Assembly (NCBI RefSeq): GCF_018325905.1
Contig: NZ_AP021901.1
Span: forward strand, 1,178,001-1,242,000
Length of the DNA stretch: 64,000 nucleotides
From: Pseudomonas sp. St316
Lineage (GTDB): Bacteria > Pseudomonadota > Gammaproteobacteria > Pseudomonadales > Pseudomonadaceae
Direction of reading: 5' to 3'
Of this stretch, positions 1-8,659 are shown in pieces. The first letter of the stretch is position 1, and every line of letters begins with the position of its first letter. Made by a program: the position numbers and the translations under genes. The notes under the pieces were generated by a model. The model searched no databases and had not been told where the DNA came from. It saw nothing but the letters and a program-made list of their open reading frames with translations.

Positions 1-662
1 AGTTTCTGCCCGCCGAAGCCGATCCGCCCTGGCGAATAGCTGCGTTGCACCTCATACAGAATATCCCGCGCCACGGCCTGGGCGACGTTGGCGCCGCAGA
101 AGCGTTCAATGAGGTAAATGTAGAGGTCGCAGGCCGACGTCGTGCCGCCGGCGCAGAACAGGTTGTCGGCGTCGGTCAGGTGCTTGTCCTGGTTCAGGTA
201 TACCTGGGGGAAGCGTTCCTTGAAGGCATTGAAGAAACGCCAGTAGGTGGTGGCTTCCTTGCCGTCGAGCAGCCCGGCCTCGGCCAGCCAGAACACCCCG
301 GTGGCTTCGCCGCAGAGTACCGCGCCGCGCGCGTGTTGTTCGCGCAGCCAAGGCAGGACCTGGGGATAACGTTGGCAGAGGGTGGCGAAATCATCCCAGA
401 AGGCCGGCAGGATGATGACATCGGTGTTTTCCAGGCCACCGTCCACCGGCATGATCACATCGCTGAAGCTGTTCACCGGTTTGCCATCGGGGCTGACCAG
501 CCGGGTTTCAAACGCTGGCGTCAGGCCGTGGCCCAGTTGTTTGCCATAGCGCAGGCTGGCCAGGTGGAAAAAATCCTTGGCTTGCATGAGGGTGGAGGCG
601 AAGACCCGGTCGATTGCCAGGATGCTGACGCGCCGCAAGGGCGTGGAGGCGTGCATAGACAT
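1..662 (-). CDS. GlxA-family transcriptional regulator, C-terminus beyond window edge (partial)
   Basis: The minus-strand frame opens with an ATG at 662 (a second in-frame ATG is at 656) and runs without a stop off the left edge, giving 220 codons. The visible part is the DJ-1/PfpI-like amidotransferase-type domain found at the N-terminus of GlxA regulators. It includes the nucleophile-elbow-like stretch VLCGEATGVFWLAEAGLLDG and, later, LFCAGGTTSACDLYIYLIE. In this family an AraC-type helix-turn-helix domain follows; it should lie outside the window. The residue at the elbow is Glu (GEATG) rather than Cys, so an enzymatic role is unlikely. The regulated genes cannot be inferred: the divergent neighbour is an acyl-CoA dehydrogenase 145 bp away, which may or may not be a target. 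Confidence 0.85.
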   Translation of the reverse strand, partial: MSMHASTPLRRVSILAIDRVFASTLMQAKDFFHLASLRYGKQLGHGLTPAFETRLVSPDGKPVNSFSDVIMPVDGGLENTDVIILPAFWDDFATLCQRYPQVLPWLREQHARGAVLCGEATGVFWLAEAGLLDGKEATTYWRFFNAFKERFPQVYLNQDKHLTDADNLFCAGGTTSACDLYIYLIERFCGANVAQAVARDILYEVQRSYSPGRIGFGGQK

Positions 663-807
663 AATTCATCTTTATTTTTATAGGGGAAAGTGGTCAACAG
701 ACGGCTGGATCGTCTTATTTTTTGTCGGATGTGTCCAGTGTCCTGTCGTACCCCGCAGGCTTAGGCTCTGTCGGATAACCACGCCCAACAATAACCAAAG
801 GTGCGCC

Positions 808-1944
808 ATGATCCCAAGAACACTGTTCAGTCCCGAGCACGAATTGTTTCGCGACAGCGTACGAACCTTCCTTGAAAAAGAAGCCGTGCCGTACCACAGC
901 CAGTGGGAAAAACAGGGACATGTCGATCGCCAGCTCTGGAACAAGGCGGGGGAGGCGGGCATGTTGTGTTCGCACCTCCCGGAAGCCTATGGGGGGCTGG
1001 ACGCAGATTTTCTCTACAGCACGGTGGTGATCGAGGAGATCGGCCGCCTGGGGCTGACGGGGATCGGCTTCTCGCTGCATTCCGACATCGTCGCACCGTA
1101 CATCCTGCATTACGGCAGCGAGGCGTTGAAACACAAGTACCTGCCGAAGCTGGTGTCGGGCGAAATGGTTACAGCCATCGCCATGACCGAGCCGGGCGCC
1201 GGATCCGACTTGCAAGGCGTGAAAACCACGGCGGTGCTGGACGGTGATGAATACGTCATCAATGGCTCGAAGACCTTCATCACCAATGGCTTCCTGGCGG
1301 ACTTGGTGATTGTCGTCGCCAAGACCGACCCGAAGGCCGGCGCCAAGGGCACCAGCCTGTTCCTGGTGGAGGCGGGTACACCGGGCTTCGAAAAGGGCAA
1401 GCGCCTGGAAAAAGTCGGCATGAAGGCCCAGGACACCTCGGAATTGTTCTTCCAGGATGTCCGTGTGCCGAAGGAAAACCTGCTGGGGCAGGCCGGCATG
1501 GGCTTCGCCTACTTGATGCAGGAGTTACCCCAGGAGCGCCTGACCGTCGCCATCGGCGGCCTGGCCTCGGCCGAAGCGGCGCTGCAATGGACCCTGGACT
1601 ACACGCGCGAGCGCAAGGCGTTCGGCAAATCCATCGCCGACTTCCAGAACACCCGTTTCAAGCTCGCGGAAATGGCCACCGAAATCCAGATCGGCCGGGT
1701 CTTCGTCGACCGCTGCCTGGAATTGCACCTGCAAGGCAAGCTGGACGTGCCGACGGCGGCAATGGCCAAGTACTGGGGCACTGACCTGCAATGCAAGGTG
1801 CTCGACGAATGCGTGCAGTTGCATGGCGGCTACGGCTTCATGTGGGAATACCCGATTGCCCGGGCTTGGGCGGATGCGCGGGTGCAGCGCATCTATGCTG
1901 GGACCAATGAGATCATGAAGGAGATCATTGCGCGGTCGCTTTGA
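808..1944 (+). CDS. acyl-CoA dehydrogenase
   Basis: FAD-dependent acyl-CoA dehydrogenase of 378 residues, expected to catalyse the alpha,beta-dehydrogenation of an acyl-CoA and pass electrons to ETF. Both family signatures are present: MTEPGAGSDLQGVKTTA near residue 128 and the C-terminal QLHGGYGFMWEYPIARAW ... YAGTNEIMKEIIARSL. The position that holds the catalytic Glu in short- and medium-chain enzymes is Ala here (YAGTNE). A Glu is found instead in helix G (MQELPQERLTVA), as in long-chain and isovaleryl-CoA dehydrogenases. The frame is open from 577, but the ATG at 808 follows an AAAGG ribosome-binding site and begins at the usual family N-terminus. The substrate cannot be deduced; there is no operon partner. 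Confidence 0.9.
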   Translation: MIPRTLFSPEHELFRDSVRTFLEKEAVPYHSQWEKQGHVDRQLWNKAGEAGMLCSHLPEAYGGLDADFLYSTVVIEEIGRLGLTGIGFSLHSDIVAPYILHYGSEALKHKYLPKLVSGEMVTAIAMTEPGAGSDLQGVKTTAVLDGDEYVINGSKTFITNGFLADLVIVVAKTDPKAGAKGTSLFLVEAGTPGFEKGKRLEKVGMKAQDTSELFFQDVRVPKENLLGQAGMGFAYLMQELPQERLTVAIGGLASAEAALQWTLDYTRERKAFGKSIADFQNTRFKLAEMATEIQIGRVFVDRCLELHLQGKLDVPTAAMAKYWGTDLQCKVLDECVQLHGGYGFMWEYPIARAWADARVQRIYAGTNEIMKEIIARSL

Positions 1945-1965
1945 CGTGCTGGTGCGTTTGAGACC

Positions 1966-2046
1966 GCCATCGCGAGCAAGCTCGCTCCACAGGGGGGTGT
2001 GGTCAGCGTCGAACCCATGTGGGAGCGAGCTTGCTCGCGATGAGGC
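1966..2046. repeat. REP doublet (REPIN) between converging genes
   Basis: Two inverted copies of the P. fluorescens-type palindrome (CGCGAGCAAGCTCGCTCC ... GGAGCGAGCTTGCTCGCG) are separated by about 35 bp. They lie between the stops of the acyl-CoA dehydrogenase and tas, which converge. The sequence class is the same as in the arrays near 8.7 and 48.8 kb. The position could also serve as a transcription barrier between convergent genes. Confidence 0.9.
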
Positions 2047-2053
2047 CTATGTA

Positions 2054-3094
2054 TCAAGGCGCCGGGTTCGGCTGGTCCTTGTGAATTGCCTCGATCCCCG
2101 CCAGCACTTCATCCGACAGCTTCAGGTCGAAGCTGGCGATGTTGCTGTCCAGTTGCTCCAGCGTGGTGGCGCCAATGATGTTGCTGGTCACGAACGGCTG
2201 CCGGGTGACGAACGCCAGGGCCATCTGTGCCGGGTCCAGGCCGTGTTCGCGGGCCAGGGCCACATAGCGGCTGCACGCCGCTTCCGATTGCGGGTTGAAG
2301 TACCGCATGAAGCGGCTGTAGAGCGTCAAGCGGCCCTTGGCGGGCCGTGCGCCGTTTTCGTATTTGCCCGACAGGAAGCCGAACGCCAATGGCGAATAAG
2401 CCAGCAGGCCGCATTGTTCGCGAATGGCGATTTCCGACAGGCCGATCTCGAAGCTGCGGTTGAGCAGGTTGTACGGGTTCTGGATCGACACCGCCCGCGG
2501 CCAGCCACGGGCCTCGGCCAGGGCGAGGAATTTCATGGTGCCCCACGGCGTTTCGTTGGACAGGCCGATGTGGCGGATCTTGCCGGCGCGAACCTGTTCG
2601 TCCAGGGCTTCGAGGGTTTCCTCCAGCGGGGTGAAGTCCTCGTCGGCCTTGTGCTGGTAACCCAGTTGACCAAAGAAGTTGGTGCTGCGCTCCGGCCAAT
2701 GCAGTTGGTAAAGATCGATCCAGTCGGTCTGCAGGCGCTTGAGGCTGGCATCCACGGCTTCGACGATGTGGCGGCGGTTGTGCTTGAGGTGCTTGTCGCG
2801 GATGTAGTCGATGGTGTTGCCGGGACCGGCGATCTTGCTCGCCAGGATCCAGTCGGCACGATCGCCGCGACTCTTGAAGTAATTGCCGATGTAGCGCTCG
2901 GTGGTGGCGTAGGTTTCGGCCTTGGGTGGCACCGGGTACATCTCGGCGGTGTCGATGAAATTGATGCCGGCAGCCTTGGCGCGTTCGATCTGGGCGAAGG
3001 CCTCGGCCTCGCTGTTCTGCTCACCCCAGGTCATGGTTCCGAGACACAGGGCACTCACGTTCAGATCGGTACGGCCTAGCGGGCGATAGTCCAT
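2054..3094 (-). CDS. tas: aldo/keto reductase, Tas family
   Basis: NADP-dependent aldo/keto reductase of 346 residues, the same length as E. coli Tas. The match runs end to end: MDYRPLGRTDLNVSALCLGT, GTMTWGEQNSEAEA, DTAEMYPVPP, ASKIAGPGN, LYQLHWPERSTNFFGQLGY, SIQNPYNLLNRSFE and a C-terminal PNPAP. The catalytic tetrad is represented by D (FIDTAEMY), the Tyr of AEMY, K (ILASKIAG) and H (LYQLHW). The start at 3094 is chosen because AAGGAG lies 8 bases upstream and it matches the family N-terminus; the frame is open to 3148. E. coli Tas can complement prephenate-dehydrogenase-dependent tyrosine auxotrophy in starving cells, but its physiological substrate is not settled, so the role here is open. 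Confidence 0.92.
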   Translation of the reverse strand: MDYRPLGRTDLNVSALCLGTMTWGEQNSEAEAFAQIERAKAAGINFIDTAEMYPVPPKAETYATTERYIGNYFKSRGDRADWILASKIAGPGNTIDYIRDKHLKHNRRHIVEAVDASLKRLQTDWIDLYQLHWPERSTNFFGQLGYQHKADEDFTPLEETLEALDEQVRAGKIRHIGLSNETPWGTMKFLALAEARGWPRAVSIQNPYNLLNRSFEIGLSEIAIREQCGLLAYSPLAFGFLSGKYENGARPAKGRLTLYSRFMRYFNPQSEAACSRYVALAREHGLDPAQMALAFVTRQPFVTSNIIGATTLEQLDSNIASFDLKLSDEVLAGIEAIHKDQPNPAP

Positions 3095-3269
3095 CGGGAA
3101 CTCCTTGGGCAAAACAATCATAAAAGCAGGTTGAAATATTTTTCGCAATCTGCATAATTGCGCACCTCTTTCTGCAGTGGAAGTGATGCGCCGCCGCCGA
3201 AGAATCTTGCCGTTGAACGGACGCGCCGACCCGAGCCCCCGAAAGCGTCTGTATCCGGCTGCCTTTGAC

Positions 3270-3298
3270 TTGTCAAAGTACGCACTATTCAGTAAGAT
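3270..3298 (+). promoter_or_regulatory. sigma-70-type promoter for rplM-rpsI
   Basis: TTGTCA (3270-3275) and TAAGAT (3293-3298) are separated by exactly 17 bp, 42 bp before the rplM start codon. Found by eye; nothing else in the 190 bp gap looks as promoter-like. The short leader (about 33 nt) leaves little room for a structured autoregulatory site. Confidence 0.6.
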
Positions 3299-3339
3299 CC
3301 GCCGTCTAATTTACAGGGCGGCCCCTGAGGCTATAAAGA

Positions 3340-3768
3340 ATGAAAACTTTTACTGCTAAACCGGAAACAGTAAAGCGCGACTGGTTTGTCGTCGACGCTG
3401 CTGGTCAGACCCTGGGTCGTCTGGCCACCGAAATCGCGAGCCGTCTGCGTGGCAAGCACAAGCCTGAGTACACCCCTCACGTTGACACCGGTGACTACAT
3501 CGTTGTGATCAACGCTGAGCAAGTACGTGTTACTGGCGCTAAAACCACTGACAAAATGTACTACTCCCACTCCGGTTTTCCTGGCGGCATCAAGTCGATC
3601 AACTTCGAAAAGCTGATCGCCAAAGCCCCTGAGCGCGTGATCGAGACCGCGGTTAAAGGCATGCTGCCTAAAAACCCACTGGGTCGCGACATGTATCGTA
3701 AGCTGAAGGTTTATGCGGGCGCTGCTCACCCTCATACTGCTCAGCAGCCCCAAGAACTGAAGTTTTAA
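3340..3768 (+). CDS. rplM: 50S ribosomal protein L13
   Basis: L13, 142 residues, the standard bacterial length. It binds 23S rRNA early in 50S assembly. Family landmarks are visible: [20 protein letters not shown] at the start, [20 protein letters not shown], and the C-terminal [21 protein letters not shown] with HPHTAQQP. It is the first gene of a two-gene operon with rpsI 14 bp downstream, as in most proteobacteria, and is read from the promoter at 3270-3298. Codon use is strongly biased toward preferred codons, as expected for a highly expressed gene. Confidence 0.99.
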   Translation: MKTFTAKPETVKRDWFVVDAAGQTLGRLATEIASRLRGKHKPEYTPHVDTGDYIVVINAEQVRVTGAKTTDKMYYSHSGFPGGIKSINFEKLIAKAPERVIETAVKGMLPKNPLGRDMYRKLKVYAGAAHPHTAQQPQELKF

Positions 3769-3782
3769 CGGAATAGTTCATT

Positions 3783-4175
3783 ATGTCGGCGACTCAAAAT
3801 TACGGCACTGGCCGTCGCAAGACTGCAACCGCACGCGTTTTCCTGCGTCCGGGCACTGGTAACATCTCCATCAACAACCGCTCCCTGGATAACTTCTTCG
3901 GCCGCGAAACTGCCCGCATGGTAGTTCGTCAGCCGCTGGAACTGACCGAGACCGTCGAAAAATTCGACATCTACGTCACTGTTATCGGTGGTGGTGTAAG
4001 TGGTCAGGCTGGCGCAATCCGCCACGGCATCACTCGCGCCCTGATGGATTACGACGAGACTCTGCGTGGTGCTCTGCGCAAAGCCGGCTTCGTAACTCGC
4101 GATGCTCGCGAAGTTGAACGTAAGAAAGTCGGTCTGCGTAAAGCGCGTAAGCGTCCGCAGTACTCGAAGCGTTAA
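3783..4175 (+). CDS. rpsI: 30S ribosomal protein S9
   Basis: S9, 130 residues. It begins [20 protein letters not shown] and ends with the invariant basic tail [12 protein letters not shown], whose last residues reach the P-site tRNA in the ribosome. The conserved [19 protein letters not shown] segment is intact. It is the second gene of the rplM-rpsI operon and is closed by an intrinsic terminator starting about 20 bp after the stop. Confidence 0.99.
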   Translation: MSATQNYGTGRRKTATARVFLRPGTGNISINNRSLDNFFGRETARMVVRQPLELTETVEKFDIYVTVIGGGVSGQAGAIRHGITRALMDYDETLRGALRKAGFVTRDAREVERKKVGLRKARKRPQYSKR

Positions 4176-4197
4176 TTTCGCTTCCGCTTTCAAAAGG

Positions 4198-4230
4198 CGC
4201 CCAGTTCCTCACGGAGCTGGGCGTTTTTTT
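4198..4230 (+). terminator. intrinsic terminator of rplM-rpsI
   Basis: An 11-bp GC-rich stem (CGCCCAGTTCC / GGAGCTGGGCG, one wobble) with a 3-4 nt loop is followed by seven T residues. Confidence 0.9.
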
Positions 4231-4258
4231 ATGGGCAAAATAATTGCTCTGTGACAAC

Positions 4259-4285
4259 TTGCCACATTCGTAGAGCCCCTATACT
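4259..4285 (+). promoter_or_regulatory. possible petABC promoter
   Basis: A good -10 (TATACT, 4280-4285) lies 147 bp before petA with a TTGCCA 15 bp upstream; the spacing is shorter than ideal. The remaining leader to 4431 is AT-rich and contains other weak -10-like strings, so the assignment is tentative. Confidence 0.35.
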
Positions 4286-4431
4286 ACAAGGCTTGGCGGT
4301 TTGGCCGCATGGTAATTACCTTGTCAGAATTGGGGCTTTTCATTACCATTCGGCAAAATTTTTATAAGTTCAGATTTTTACTTAGTAGACGCCTGATCTA
4401 ACAGGCCACAAAGCTGATGGGAGAGGACTGA

Positions 4432-5025
4432 ATGAGCAATGACGGCGTGAATGCAGGCCGGCGTCGCTTCCTGGTAGCAGCCACATCCGTGGTGGGTGCT
4501 GCAGGAGCGGTGGGGGCTGCGGTCCCGTTCGTGGGGTCATGGTTTCCCAGTGCCAAGGCGAAAGCCGCAGGTGCACCGGTGAAAGTGAATGTCAGCAAGA
4601 TCGAGCCAGGCCAGCAGATGATTGCTGAGTGGCGCGGCCAGCCGGTGTTCATCGTCCGCCGTACAGAGGAAATCCTGGGGAATCTGAAAAAGATCGAGGG
4701 TCAGCTGTCCGACCCTTCCTCCAAGAACTCGGTCCAACCGGAGTATGTCAATCCTGAAACGCGTTCGATCAAGCCAGAGATTTTGCTGCTGATCGGGATC
4801 TGTACGCACCTGGGTTGCTCGCCAACGTTCCGTCCTGAAGTGGCTCCTGCCGATCTGGGCAAGGACTGGGTGGGTGGTTATTTCTGCCCTTGCCACGGTT
4901 CCCACTACGACCTGGCTGGTCGCGTCTACAAGTCGCAGCCTGCACCTCTGAACCTGCCAGTTCCCCCGCATTCCTATGAGACCGACGACATCATTGTCAT
5001 CGGCATCGATACGGAGAAAGCGTGA
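4432..5025 (+). CDS. petA: ubiquinol-cytochrome c reductase, Rieske iron-sulfur subunit
   Basis: Rieske [2Fe-2S] subunit of the cytochrome bc1 complex (complex III), 197 residues. It takes electrons from ubiquinol at the Qo site and passes them to cytochrome c1. Both cluster-binding boxes are visible: CTHLGCSP (first Cys and His) and CPCHGSHYD (second Cys and His). The N-terminus has a twin-arginine motif (GRRRFLVAA) followed by a hydrophobic segment. This fits Tat export with the segment kept as the membrane anchor. Its stop overlaps the petB start (TGATG), so the two are translationally coupled; petC follows in the same operon. Confidence 0.98.
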   Translation: MSNDGVNAGRRRFLVAATSVVGAAGAVGAAVPFVGSWFPSAKAKAAGAPVKVNVSKIEPGQQMIAEWRGQPVFIVRRTEEILGNLKKIEGQLSDPSSKNSVQPEYVNPETRSIKPEILLLIGICTHLGCSPTFRPEVAPADLGKDWVGGYFCPCHGSHYDLAGRVYKSQPAPLNLPVPPHSYETDDIIVIGIDTEKA

Positions 5026-6236
5026 TGAGCAAATTCATGGATTGGGTTGATGCGCGCTTTCCCGCGACCAAGATGTGGGAAGACCATCTCAGCAAGTATT
5101 ACGCTCCGAAAAACTTCAACTTCTTCTACTTTTTTGGCTCTCTGGCGCTGCTCGTTCTGGTCAACCAGATCGTTACCGGTGTCTGGCTGACCATGAGCTA
5201 CACGCCGTCGGCGGAAGAAGCGTTTGCCTCCGTCGAATACATCATGCGCGACGTCGAGTACGGCTCGATCCTGCGCCTGCTGCACTCCACCGGCGCTTCG
5301 GCGTTCTTCATCGTGGTCTATCTGCACATGTTCCGTGGCCTGCTCTACGGTTCGTACCAGAAGCCTCGTGAGCTGGTGTGGGTCTTCGGCATGCTGATCT
5401 ACCTGGCGCTGATGGCCGAGGCCTTCATGGGCTACCTGCTGCCGTGGGGCCAGATGTCCTACTGGGGTGCCCAGGTGATCATCTCGCTGTTCGGTGCGAT
5501 CCCGGTCATCGGTGACGACCTGACCCAGTGGATCCGTGGTGACTACCTGATCTCGGGCATTACCCTGAACCGCTTCTTCGCCTTGCACGTCGTGGCGCTG
5601 CCAATCGTGATCCTCGGTCTGGTGGTGCTGCACATCCTGGCGCTGCACGAAGTCGGCTCGAACAACCCCGATGGCGTGGACATCAAGAAGCACAAGGACG
5701 AGAACGGCATACCGCTGGATGGCATCGCCTTCCACCCGTACTACACCGTGAAAGATATCGTCGGCGTGGTGGTCTTCCTGTTCATCTTCTGCTCCATCGT
5801 GTTCTTCTTCCCGGAAATGGGTGGTTACTTCCTCGAGAAGCCGAACTTCGAGCAGGCGAACGCGTTCAAGACCCCTGAGCATATTGCCCCGGTCTGGTAC
5901 TTCACCCCGTTCTACGCGATCCTGCGGGCGATCCCGGACAAGCTGATGGGCGTTATCGCCATGGGCGCTGCCATCGCCGTGCTGTTCGTCCTGCCGTGGC
6001 TGGATCGTAGCCCCGTCAAGTCGATGCGCTACAAAGGCTGGCTGAGCAAGATCTGGCTCGTGGTGTTCTGCATCTCGTTCGTGATCCTGGGCGTGCTGGG
6101 CGTACTGGCCCCGACACCGGAGCGTACGTTGCTGTCGCAGGTTTGCACCTTCCTGTACTTCGCCTACTTCATTCTGATGCCGTTCTATACCAGGCTCGAG
6201 AAGACCAAACCGGTTCCGGAAAGGGTGACTGGCTGA
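5025..6236 (+). CDS. petB: cytochrome b subunit of the bc1 complex
   Basis: Di-heme cytochrome b of complex III, 403 residues, about eight membrane helices. The heme-ligating histidine pairs are in helices containing LLHSTGASAFFIVVYLHMFR and NRFFALHVVALP ... VLHILALHEVG. The Qo-site PEWY-like motif is PVWYFTPFYAILRAIP, a known variant in proteobacteria. The start is the ATG at 5025 sharing bases with the petA stop; an upstream in-frame GTG at 5022 is less likely. It overlaps petC by one base (TGATG). The extended C-terminal helix is typical of bacterial cytochrome b not fused to c1. Confidence 0.98.
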   Translation: MSKFMDWVDARFPATKMWEDHLSKYYAPKNFNFFYFFGSLALLVLVNQIVTGVWLTMSYTPSAEEAFASVEYIMRDVEYGSILRLLHSTGASAFFIVVYLHMFRGLLYGSYQKPRELVWVFGMLIYLALMAEAFMGYLLPWGQMSYWGAQVIISLFGAIPVIGDDLTQWIRGDYLISGITLNRFFALHVVALPIVILGLVVLHILALHEVGSNNPDGVDIKKHKDENGIPLDGIAFHPYYTVKDIVGVVVFLFIFCSIVFFFPEMGGYFLEKPNFEQANAFKTPEHIAPVWYFTPFYAILRAIPDKLMGVIAMGAAIAVLFVLPWLDRSPVKSMRYKGWLSKIWLVVFCISFVILGVLGVLAPTPERTLLSQVCTFLYFAYFILMPFYTRLEKTKPVPERVTG

Positions 6237-7018
6237 TGAAAAAGCTATTTGCTGTACTGATTCTTGCTGCTATGCCTGTACTGTCCTTCGCGGCTGAACA
6301 CGGTGGTCCAGAGCTGGAAAAAGTCGACATCGACGTTTCCGACAAAGCTGCCATGCAGGACGGCGCACGTACGTTCGCCAACTACTGCATGGGTTGCCAC
6401 AGTGCCAAGTTCCAGCGCTACGAGCGTGTTGCCGATGACCTGGGCATTCCTCATGAGACGATGCTCGAGAAACTGGTGTTCACCGGTGCCAAGCTGGGTG
6501 ATCACATGACCATCGGCATGCAGCCTGCGGATGCCAAGACCTGGTTCGGCGCCGCGCCACCGGACCTGACCCTGGTCGCCCGTGTGCGTGGGACTGACTG
6601 GCTTTATGGTTACCTGCGTTCGTTCTACGAAGATCCTGCACGTCCATGGGGCGTGAACAACAAGGTCTTCCCGAACGTCGGCATGCCTAACGTTCTGGTC
6701 AGCCTCCAGGGGCGCCAGGTGGTAGGCTGCAAGCAGGTTCAGATCGTTGAGGGTGGTAAAAAGCAATTCGATCCGCTGACCGGCACCGCTTTGACTCATG
6801 AAGCCTGCGATCAGCTGACTGTATTGCCGAACACCGGCAGCCTGACGCCGGAGCAGTTCGACGAGAAGGTCAAGAACCTGGTGACCTTCCTGGCCTACTC
6901 GGCCAACCCGGTGAAGCTGCAGCATCAGCGCATCGGTACCTATGTGTTGCTGTACCTGGCGTTCTTCTTCGTATTCGCTTACCTGCTCAAGCGTGAATAC
7001 TGGAAAGACGTGCATTGA
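6236..7018 (+). CDS. petC: cytochrome c1 of the bc1 complex
   Basis: Cytochrome c1, 260 residues. The Sec signal peptide (MKKLFAVLILAAMPVLSFAA) is followed by a single covalent heme site CMGCH (NYCMGCHSAKFQRY) and a C-terminal membrane anchor (TYVLLYLAFFFVFAYLLKRE). It accepts electrons from the Rieske centre and passes them to soluble or membrane cytochrome c. The axial Met is probably in the NVGMPNVL segment. The ATG at 6236 overlaps the petB stop. It is the last gene of petABC; a large hairpin lies between it and sspA. Confidence 0.98.
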   Translation: MKKLFAVLILAAMPVLSFAAEHGGPELEKVDIDVSDKAAMQDGARTFANYCMGCHSAKFQRYERVADDLGIPHETMLEKLVFTGAKLGDHMTIGMQPADAKTWFGAAPPDLTLVARVRGTDWLYGYLRSFYEDPARPWGVNNKVFPNVGMPNVLVSLQGRQVVGCKQVQIVEGGKKQFDPLTGTALTHEACDQLTVLPNTGSLTPEQFDEKVKNLVTFLAYSANPVKLQHQRIGTYVLLYLAFFFVFAYLLKREYWKDVH

Positions 7019-7047
7019 TAAAGCTGTAAGCCGTTGCTGTTAATCGT

Positions 7048-7133
7048 GCGCGCCCAAGGGCGTCTCTAGAAATGTAACGAACCTGGCCAGCCGGGTGTTA
7101 CAGGAGACGCCCTCTGGGCGCGCTCGTTTTTCC
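7048..7133 (+). terminator. long near-perfect hairpin with T-rich tail between petC and sspA
   Basis: The arms 7048-7066 and 7104-7123 (GCGCGCCCAAGGGCGTCTC against its near-exact complement) pair. The stem continues inward through TGTAAC/GTTACA to a GC-rich tip, so about 76 nt fold as one structure. It is followed by TCGTTTTTCCGTTTTT. This fits an intrinsic terminator for petABC. Its size and the short distance to sspA (37 bp) also allow partial read-through or an mRNA-stabilising role. Confidence 0.7.
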
Positions 7134-7169
7134 GTTTTTCGATAATTTCAACAAGCGAGGAGGATCGCC

Positions 7170-7787
7170 ATGGGCGTGACCAATCGGTTGGCCTGTTACT
7201 CCGACCCCGCCGACCACTATTCCCACCGGGTACGCATCGTACTGGCAGAGAAGGGTGTCAGCGCCGAGATCATTTACGTCGAAGCGGGCCGTCAGCCGCC
7301 GAAGCTGATCGAGGTGAACCCTTACGGCAGCCTGCCCACGTTGGTCGATCGTGACCTGGCGTTGTGGGAGTCGACCGTGGTGATGGAATATCTGGATGAG
7401 CGTTATCCGCATCCACCTTTACTGCCGGTGTACCCTGTCGCGCGTGCCAACAGCCGTTTGCTGATCCATCGCATCCAGCGTGACTGGTGCGGGTTGGTGG
7501 ATCTGATCCTGGATTCTCGGACCAAGGAGCCGGCGCGGGTCGTGGCACGCAAGGAGCTGCGTGAAAGCCTGACTGGCGTATCGCCGCTGTTCGTCGATAA
7601 GCCGTTTTTCCTCAGTGAGGAACAAAGTCTGGTGGATTGCTGCCTATTGCCCATACTCTGGCGTTTGCCGATTCTGGGTATCGAACTGCCGCGGCCTGCC
7701 AAGCCGCTGCTTGATTATATGGAGCGCCAATTCGCGCGTGAGGCTTTCCAGGCGAGTCTGTCTGGTGTCGAACGTGACATGCGCTAA
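7170..7787 (+). CDS. sspA: stringent starvation protein A
   Basis: SspA, 205 residues, a glutathione-S-transferase-fold protein that binds RNA polymerase and alters promoter choice during stationary phase and stress. The N-terminal thioredoxin-like part ([68 protein letters not shown]) and the helical C-terminal domain are recognisable. The segment PHPPLLP contains the surface residues known to matter for SspA activity. GAGGAGG lies 8 bp upstream of the ATG. It is co-transcribed with sspB, 16 bp downstream. Confidence 0.97.
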   Translation: MGVTNRLACYSDPADHYSHRVRIVLAEKGVSAEIIYVEAGRQPPKLIEVNPYGSLPTLVDRDLALWESTVVMEYLDERYPHPPLLPVYPVARANSRLLIHRIQRDWCGLVDLILDSRTKEPARVVARKELRESLTGVSPLFVDKPFFLSEEQSLVDCCLLPILWRLPILGIELPRPAKPLLDYMERQFAREAFQASLSGVERDMR

Positions 7788-7803
7788 GGCTTAGGGAGCC
7801 GCT

Positions 7804-8217
7804 ATGAACTCCAGTCGACCTTATCTGGTCCGCGCGCTCTACGAGTGGATTGTGGACAACGATTGCACCCCGCACATGCTGGTCAACGCCGAGTTTCCGT
7901 CGGTGCAGGTGCCGCAGGGGTTTGCCAATGATGGGCAAATTGTCTTGAACGTGTCGCCAGCCGCTGTGCGTCATCTGCACATGGATAACGACGCCGTCAG
8001 TTTTGAAGGGCGCTTCGGTGGTGTGCCTCACACCCTGTATGTGCCTATTGCTGCGATCCTGGGGATTTATGCCCGGGAGAATGGCCAGGGCATGGTCTTC
8101 GAACTGGAAGCACCGCTGGAAGGTGAAGAAGAGTTTGAGCCGGAGGATGACCTGCCACCACCGGATGACGAGCCGCCGCGTCCTAGCGGTCGGCCGAGTC
8201 TGAAAGTGGTGAAATAA
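7804..8217 (+). CDS. sspB: stringent starvation protein B, ClpXP adaptor
   Basis: SspB, 137 residues. It tethers ssrA-tagged proteins to ClpXP for degradation. The substrate-binding domain is visible (MNSSRPYLVRALYEWIVDND, HMLVNAEFPSVQVPQGFA, GQIVLNVSPAAVRHLHMDND). It is followed by an acidic, proline-rich disordered linker and a C-terminal ClpX-binding tail (RPSLKVVK). The order sspA-sspB matches other gammaproteobacteria. A terminator starts about 60 bp after the stop. Confidence 0.98.
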   Translation: MNSSRPYLVRALYEWIVDNDCTPHMLVNAEFPSVQVPQGFANDGQIVLNVSPAAVRHLHMDNDAVSFEGRFGGVPHTLYVPIAAILGIYARENGQGMVFELEAPLEGEEEFEPEDDLPPPDDEPPRPSGRPSLKVVK

Positions 8218-8278
8218 CGGGCTGTGCGAAAAGGCCATCCAGTCATGGGCTGGGTGACAGCCTGGCAGCTTGGTTAGG

Positions 8279-8313
8279 AAAATGCCTGTGTCGTGAGATG
8301 CGGGCATTTTTTT
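8279..8313 (+). terminator. intrinsic terminator after sspAB
   Basis: AAATGCC ... GGGCATTTTTTT: a short stem with a T-run after it, about 60 bp downstream of the sspB stop. Confidence 0.75.
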
Positions 8314-8322
8314 GTGTTTAGT

Positions 8323-8659
8323 CGGTGTGTATATCCGTTGCTGCGGTAACGGCTGCTTAGGGTTCCGCCCTTACGGCGGGTCACTTTTGGAAGAGCGCCA
8401 AAAGTAACCAAAAACGCTTTGCCCCACCACTCGGTGCCTCGCTTAGGCTCGGCATGCCCGAACGAAGGCACTGCTCCGTGGGCCCGCCGCGAAGGGCCCT
8501 CCATGGCCCAGCGCGGCTATCCCGGCATCCATGCCGGGATGCCCACTCCACAATGCCTGCGTTCGGCCAGCGTGGTTAACGGGGCGCCGAGATCAACGTC
8601 CACCGCGAGGCGGCCTGATAGCCGACCTGGTTCTTGATGGGGACCGCGTTTCTCCTGTG
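8323..8659 (+). repeat. long repeat, copy A (inverted relative to copy B at 10461-10807)
   Basis: About 337 bp. It starts at CGGTGTGTATATCCGTTGCT and ends at CCGCGTTTCTCCTGTG, where the REP array begins. The reverse complement of 10461-10807 aligns to it along its whole length with scattered substitutions and a few small indels. Inside are short palindromes such as CCCGGCATCCATGCCGGG. It carries no convincing gene: small open frames on both strands are not supported by a ribosome-binding site or by differences between copies that preserve the frame. The origin and function of this repeat are not known to me. Confidence 0.85.

Noticed and set aside
577..807. Upstream extension of the acyl-CoA dehydrogenase frame by 77 codons
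   Set aside because: The added residues lack family similarity and overlap the divergent regulator gene; the ATG at 808 has a ribosome-binding site and the family N-terminus.
8274..8637. Small open frames of 72-76 codons on both strands in repeat copy A (and matching ones in copy B, 10353-10827)
   Set aside because: They lie wholly in a non-coding repeat, have no ribosome-binding site, and indels between the two copies break the frames. Such frames are a frequent source of spurious hypothetical proteins in pseudomonads.
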